A program made the position numbers and the translations under genes. Below are positions 4,927 to 7,998 of a stretch of 7,998 bases of DNA, piece after piece. This stretch comes from Nitrosotalea sp. (lineage in GTDB: Archaea; Thermoproteota; Nitrososphaeria; Nitrososphaerales; Nitrosopumilaceae): contig JAKEIJ010000013.1 of NCBI GenBank assembly GCA_022545805.1, forward strand, positions 1-7,998, given 5' to 3'. The notes under the pieces are model-generated. The model was not told the DNA's origin and made no database searches. It saw only the letters and a program-made list of their open reading frames with translations. Positions within the stretch are counted from its first letter, which is position 1. Each line of letters begins with the position of its first letter.

Positions 4927-6501
4927 TTAGAATGTCTCCTTTGGCTGGTAAATTCCAAAGACTTCGCGGAATGTATTGCTAATTTCTCCCAGTGTAGCAT
5001 AATTATTTACAGCATCCAAGATAAACGGCATTAGATTTTCATCCTTGTCTGCAGCGCTCTTCATTTTTTCAAGTGCATGTTCAACTTTTGTATTATCACG
5101 GGTGCTACGCAATTCTTTTAGATTTGCCATTTGTTGTGTTTGAATGCTACCATCAATCTTCATGATTTCAGGCTTTTCCTTTGCAGCATCAGTGAATTTG
5201 TTGACACCGACTATTACTCGGTCTCCTCCATCGATCTCCTTCTTAAGTCGATAAGCATTCTGCCTAATTTCAGATTGGAAGAATCCTCTCTCAATTCCCA
5301 CAAGTGAGCCTCCCATTCTGTCTATTTTCTTGAGGTACTTGTTTGCCTCTGCTTCTATTGTATCAGTCAAATTCTCCACATAGTACGAGCCAGCAAGCGG
5401 GTCAACAGTTTTTGTGATTCCACTCTCATGACCCACAATCTGTTGTGTTCTTAGAGCAATCTTTACTGCAGATTCTGTAGGTAGTGCAAGTGCTTCGTCT
5501 TTTGAGTTGGTATGAAGCGATTGGCAGCCACCAAGAACTGCTGCCATTGATTGTACCGCAACACGTATGATGTTATTATCAGGCTGCTGGGCAGTAAGGG
5601 ACTCTCCACTTGTCTGCACATGGAATTTTAGTTGAATTGATCGTTTGTCTTTTGCGTGGAATCTGTCTTTTAGTATCTTCGCATAAATTCTTCTGGCTGC
5701 ACGGAATTTTGCGATCTCTTCCAAAAATTCGCTAGTACAACAGAAGAAGAATGAAAGTCGTGGTGCAAAGCTGTCAATTTTCAATCCCCTGTCAACACAT
5801 GTCTCGATGTATTCTATTGCATTTGCAAGAGTGAATGCAACTTCTTGCACTGCGTTACATCCTGCTTCCCGCATGTGATACCCAGATATTGATATTGGGT
5901 ACCATTGAGGAACTTTTTTTGAACAATATTCAATCATGTCGCCAATTAATCGCATTGATGGACGCGGTGGATAGATGTAGGTATTTCTTGCAATGTATTC
6001 TTTTAGGATATCATTTTGTGTAGTGCCACGTAGTTGCTTGCTGTCAACCCCTTGTTTTGCACCTGTTGCAATGTATAGTGCAAGTAATGTAGATGCAGTA
6101 GAGTTTATTGTCATAGATGTGCTTACTTTGTCAAGAGGAATCCCACCAAAGCATTTCATCATGTCTTTTAACGATGTAATGGAAACACCAACTTTTCCAA
6201 CTTCGCCCTCTGCATGAGAATCATCTGCATCATATCCAATCTGGGTTGGCAAGTCAAACGCCATAGAAAGACCAGTCTGACCTCTTTCAAGAAGATACTT
6301 GAATCTCTGATTTGTCTGCTCGGCAGTCCCAAATCCAGTATACTGTCTCATTGTCCATAATCTGTCCCGATACATTCCAGGATGAATTCCGCGTGTGTAT
6401 GGATATTTTCCTGGCTCCTCTGTCTTGCTTTTTGGTTTAACCTTTGAATCGTAGAAGCGTTTTACTGGAATATTAGAATCAGTCTTGATAGTTTTTACCA
6501 T
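4927..6501 (-). CDS. mcmA1: Methylmalonyl-CoA mutase large (catalytic) subunit
   Basis: Rearranges (R)-methylmalonyl-CoA to succinyl-CoA by a radical mechanism with adenosylcobalamin. In AOA this is a step of the 3HP/4HB carbon-fixation cycle. The 524 residues form the TIM-barrel catalytic domain only; the B12-binding domain is a separate protein, encoded divergently upstream. Motifs include [48 protein letters not shown] and [12 protein letters not shown]. Aligned without gaps to the Propionibacterium enzyme, Tyr54, Arg172 and His209 fall where Tyr89, Arg207 and His244 lie. Tyr plus Arg marks methylmalonyl-CoA specificity, as opposed to Phe/Gln in isobutyryl-CoA and Ile/Gln in 2-hydroxyisobutyryl-CoA mutases. 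The ATG follows the meaB stop by one base, with AGGGG about ten bases upstream, which suggests coupled translation. Confidence 0.96.
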   Translation of the reverse strand: MVKTIKTDSNIPVKRFYDSKVKPKSKTEEPGKYPYTRGIHPGMYRDRLWTMRQYTGFGTAEQTNQRFKYLLERGQTGLSMAFDLPTQIGYDADDSHAEGEVGKVGVSITSLKDMMKCFGGIPLDKVSTSMTINSTASTLLALYIATGAKQGVDSKQLRGTTQNDILKEYIARNTYIYPPRPSMRLIGDMIEYCSKKVPQWYPISISGYHMREAGCNAVQEVAFTLANAIEYIETCVDRGLKIDSFAPRLSFFFCCTSEFLEEIAKFRAARRIYAKILKDRFHAKDKRSIQLKFHVQTSGESLTAQQPDNNIIRVAVQSMAAVLGGCQSLHTNSKDEALALPTESAVKIALRTQQIVGHESGITKTVDPLAGSYYVENLTDTIEAEANKYLKKIDRMGGSLVGIERGFFQSEIRQNAYRLKKEIDGGDRVIVGVNKFTDAAKEKPEIMKIDGSIQTQQMANLKELRSTRDNTKVEHALEKMKSAADKDENLMPFILDAVNNYATLGEISNTFREVFGIYQPKETF

Positions 6502-6502
6502 A

Positions 6503-7441
6503 TCATATTAGCCCCTTGGATATTTTGTCTGCTGCCTCAAATGGGTCAACTTTGCCTGACTGGACTTTTTTAAGATATGTTGCATACGATTTACTCGAAT
6601 CAAGCATTGTTGTAACTTTGTTTTTAACATTATTTAAAACAATATCTCGTAGTTCAAAGTCTAGTCTAGAAGCCTCATTCTTGGCCCGAGTCTTGTGTTT
6701 TGTTTTCATGAATTCTTCCAATTTTTTTGCAAAATCGGCAACACCCTTGTTTGATTTTGCCGAAGTCATCATCACAACAGGGTTTTTCTCAGACATGCCG
6801 ATAAAGTCTCGAACAGAATCAAAAAGTTGATTTGCTCCAGGCAAGTCGCTCTTGTTTATCAGATAGATATCCCCAATCTCTGTCAGACCTGCCTTTATTG
6901 TCTGGATACTGTCTCCAGTATGTGGATTAAAAACAACAACTGTTACATCTACAACTTTTTCAATATCAACTTCAGTCTGTCCAGCCCCCACACTTTCAAT
7001 TATTATCGGATTAAATCCTGCATACTCTAAAACTCTGATGCTGTTTCGAAGCGATGTCGATATAGCACCTGTTGCACCCCTTGATGCCATGCTCCTAATG
7101 TACGTCCCAGAATCAGTAGATTCAGTCATTCTCACCCTATCACCAAGTATTGCACCTCCAGTAATGTGGCTAGTCGGATCTATTGCAAGAACTGCACTCT
7201 TGTAGCCAAGCTTGTTTAGCTCAAGGCTGGTTCGGTTTATCAGAGTACTCTTGCCTGCACCGGCAGGTCCTGTGATTCCAATCTTCATAGATTTGCCAGA
7301 GTGCTTGAAAATCTTTTTTATGATAAGTTTAGCGTCTTTTTCGTTATTTTCAATTATAGATATGGCACGAGCGATTGCTCTTCTGTTACCTTTCTTAATT
7401 TCTGCCACAATATCCATAGAGAGGTCACGCAAAGAATCCAC
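6503..7441 (-). CDS. meaB: MeaB/ArgK-type G3E GTPase, mutase chaperone
   Basis: GTPase chaperone that gates delivery of adenosylcobalamin to methylmalonyl-CoA mutase and protects it from inactivation (MeaB; human MMAA). Often annotated ArgK or 'LAO/AO transport ATPase', an outdated name. The 312 residues fit the family. A helical N-terminus (about 1-48) is followed by Walker [10 protein letters not shown] (58-66), IDPTS with GDRVRM (switch region, 87-105), [12 protein letters not shown] (149-160) and the guanine-binding NKSD (196-199), then a helical C-terminal dimerisation region. The start is GTG at 7441, with a TATA-like box about 25 bases before it; the ATG at 7417 (Met9) is an alternative that also keeps the domain intact. 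First gene of the operon with the mutase and epimerase, one base before the mutase ATG. Confidence 0.93.
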   Translation of the reverse strand: MDSLRDLSMDIVAEIKKGNRRAIARAISIIENNEKDAKLIIKKIFKHSGKSMKIGITGPAGAGKSTLINRTSLELNKLGYKSAVLAIDPTSHITGGAILGDRVRMTESTDSGTYIRSMASRGATGAISTSLRNSIRVLEYAGFNPIIIESVGAGQTEVDIEKVVDVTVVVFNPHTGDSIQTIKAGLTEIGDIYLINKSDLPGANQLFDSVRDFIGMSEKNPVVMMTSAKSNKGVADFAKKLEEFMKTKHKTRAKNEASRLDFELRDIVLNNVKNKVTTMLDSSKSYATYLKKVQSGKVDPFEAADKISKGLI

Positions 7442-7508
7442 AATAAAGCTTATTGTTATGCCAATAAAGCAAAGAGATCCCCAAGGGTATGATTTTCAAA
7501 TAAAGCTT
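7442..7508. repeat. Three AATAAAGC direct repeats in the divergent promoter region
   Basis: AATAAAGCTT occurs at 7442-7451 and 7499-7508, and AATAAAGC at 7463-7470, all in the same orientation. Starts are 21 and 36 bases apart. Read on the minus strand they are GCTTTATT, and the middle copy sits at TATA position for meaB. They may be operator half-sites or merely AT-rich promoter sequence. Confidence 0.4.
7463..7470 (-). promoter_or_regulatory. TATA-like box for the meaB-mutase-epimerase operon
   Basis: GCTTTATT on the minus strand is centred about 25 bases before the GTG at 7441, matching the leaderless pattern seen for other genes here. This spacing also favours GTG 7441 over ATG 7417 as the meaB start. 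Confidence 0.45.
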
Positions 7509-7514
7509 TTAAAA
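7507..7514 (+). promoter_or_regulatory. TATA-like box for the mutase small subunit gene
   Basis: TTTTAAAA is centred about 27 bases before the ATG at 7538, so the transcript should begin at or just before the start codon. It is about 40 bases from the meaB TATA-like box in a 96-base divergent region. Confidence 0.5.
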
Positions 7515-7537
7515 CAGAAAATTTACTTGTAAAGTAC

Positions 7538-7951
7538 ATGTCTCAAAAGGCTCAAACAAAGAGAATTAGGATCTTGGTTTCAAAACTAGGTCTTGATGGC
7601 CATGACAGAGGAGCGCTGGTATTATGCAGAGCCTTTAGAGACGCAGGCATGGAGGTAATCTATTCAGGGCTTTTTGCAACTCCTGAAAGAATAGCCCAGA
7701 TAGTAGAAGACGAAGATATCGACGTTGTTGCACTAAGTCTTCTAAATGGCGCACATCTTACCCTGTTTCCTAGAGTTGCAAAAGCAATCAAGGACAAGGG
7801 AATAAACGATGTTCTAGTAATTGGCGGAGGAGTCATCCCAGAAGATGACAAGCCAGCACTTGAAAAATCAGGAGTATTAGGAAATTTTGGACCAGGAACC
7901 CCGCTTCCGTCAATAATTGATTTTATTCAGACAAACCTTTCAAAGAAATAA
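7538..7951 (+). CDS. mcmA2: Methylmalonyl-CoA mutase small (cobalamin-binding) subunit
   Basis: The B12-binding partner of the mutase large subunit. The 137-residue protein is a single flavodoxin-like cobalamin-binding domain equal to the C-terminal domain of fused mutases. The DxHxxG motif is intact as LDGHDRG, with His22 the lower axial ligand of cobalamin (base-off/His-on binding). Further family motifs are SLLNGAH (SxL motif, near 67-73), IGGGVIPEDD and FGPGTPLP, which line the nucleotide tail pocket. It is transcribed away from meaB, so the two mutase subunits are not in one operon although only meaB separates their genes. The ATG at 7538 has a TATA-like box 27 bases upstream. Assignment to methylmalonyl-CoA rather than another acyl-CoA mutase rests on the large subunit's Tyr/Arg pair. 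Confidence 0.95.
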   Translation: MSQKAQTKRIRILVSKLGLDGHDRGALVLCRAFRDAGMEVIYSGLFATPERIAQIVEDEDIDVVALSLLNGAHLTLFPRVAKAIKDKGINDVLVIGGGVIPEDDKPALEKSGVLGNFGPGTPLPSIIDFIQTNLSKK

Positions 7952-7953
7952 AT

Positions 7954-7998
7954 TTATTCAGTCGAGTCCGGCCACATCATCTTTCTCATGTCTTTTCC
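7954..7998 (-). CDS. Possible C-terminal end of a minus-strand gene (partial)
   Basis: The minus-strand frame is open from the window edge for 14 codons, encoding GKDMRKMMWPDSTE, and stops with TAA at 7956-7954, two bases past the stop of the small mutase subunit. This tight convergent packing is like that seen elsewhere in the window, but 14 codons are too few to identify a product or prove a gene. Confidence 0.35.
   Translation of the reverse strand, partial: GKDMRKMMWPDSTE

Noticed and set aside
4926..5000. Upstream ATG extending the epimerase by 25 residues to base 5000
   Set aside because: The extra residues do not look like the family, overlap the mutase gene by 74 bases, and a good Shine-Dalgarno sits before the ATG at 4925, which begins the conserved LDHVAIAV strand.
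7212..7532. 106-codon plus-strand frame opposite the meaB start
   Set aside because: Antisense to the Walker A region of meaB and running through the divergent promoter; the hydrophobic composition follows from the reverse complement.
7442..7537. Divergent region considered as a cobalamin riboswitch
   Set aside because: 96 bases is too short for a B12 riboswitch, no B12-box-like segment is seen, and both transcripts appear leaderless.

Overview
The window reads as a stretch of an ammonia-oxidising archaeon (Thaumarchaeota/Nitrososphaerota, probably the Nitrosopumilus/Nitrosotenuis/Nitrosotalea side). The evidence is a B12-dependent methylmalonyl-CoA mutase split into two subunits, with MeaB and epimerase, as used in the thaumarchaeal 3-hydroxypropionate/4-hydroxybutyrate (3HP/4HB) CO2-fixation cycle; an archaeal eL40 ribosomal protein; a short archaeal-type triosephosphate isomerase; a predicted exported protein ending in a PEFG-CTERM sorting signal, known mainly from this phylum; an archaeal HTH-CBS regulator; TTG and GTG starts; and TATA-like boxes about 25 bases before several start codons, as expected for leaderless archaeal transcripts. 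The DNA is AT-rich and coding density is very high. The genus is an inference.

Layout. (1) 1-1841, plus strand: the 3' part of sucC, complete sucD and rpl40e, tightly packed and probably one transcript. (2) 1842-2141, minus strand: a 99-residue unknown protein with a Cys-Gly tail, whose stop codon abuts the rpl40e stop with no base between. (3) 2225-2887, plus: triosephosphate isomerase, divergent from the 99-residue gene. (4) 2944-3330, plus: an MscL-type mechanosensitive channel, followed by a hairpin and T-run terminator that begins inside its last codons. (5) 3399-3953, plus: an XRE-type HTH regulator with two CBS domains. (6) 3969-4442, minus: the PEFG-CTERM exported protein, convergent with the regulator. 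(7) 4527-7441, minus: a compact operon meaB - mutase large subunit - epimerase, with one base between each stop and the next start. (8) 7538-7951, plus: the cobalamin-binding mutase subunit, divergent from the operon across a 96-base promoter region. (9) 7954-7998, minus: possibly the end of another gene.

How they work together: epimerase converts (S)- to (R)-methylmalonyl-CoA. The two mutase subunits convert that to succinyl-CoA with adenosylcobalamin, and MeaB loads and protects the cofactor. In AOA this closes the 3HP half of the carbon-fixation cycle. SucCD interconverts succinyl-CoA and succinate, linking the same metabolite to the partial TCA cycle. TPI serves gluconeogenesis. No gene-free stretch exceeds about 100 bases. 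I found no tRNA or rRNA gene, CRISPR array, insertion sequence or prophage. This is mostly conserved core metabolism. The most unusual items are the MscL homologue with its charged helix at the N-terminus, the PEFG-CTERM protein, and the repeat-bearing divergent promoter between meaB and the small mutase subunit.
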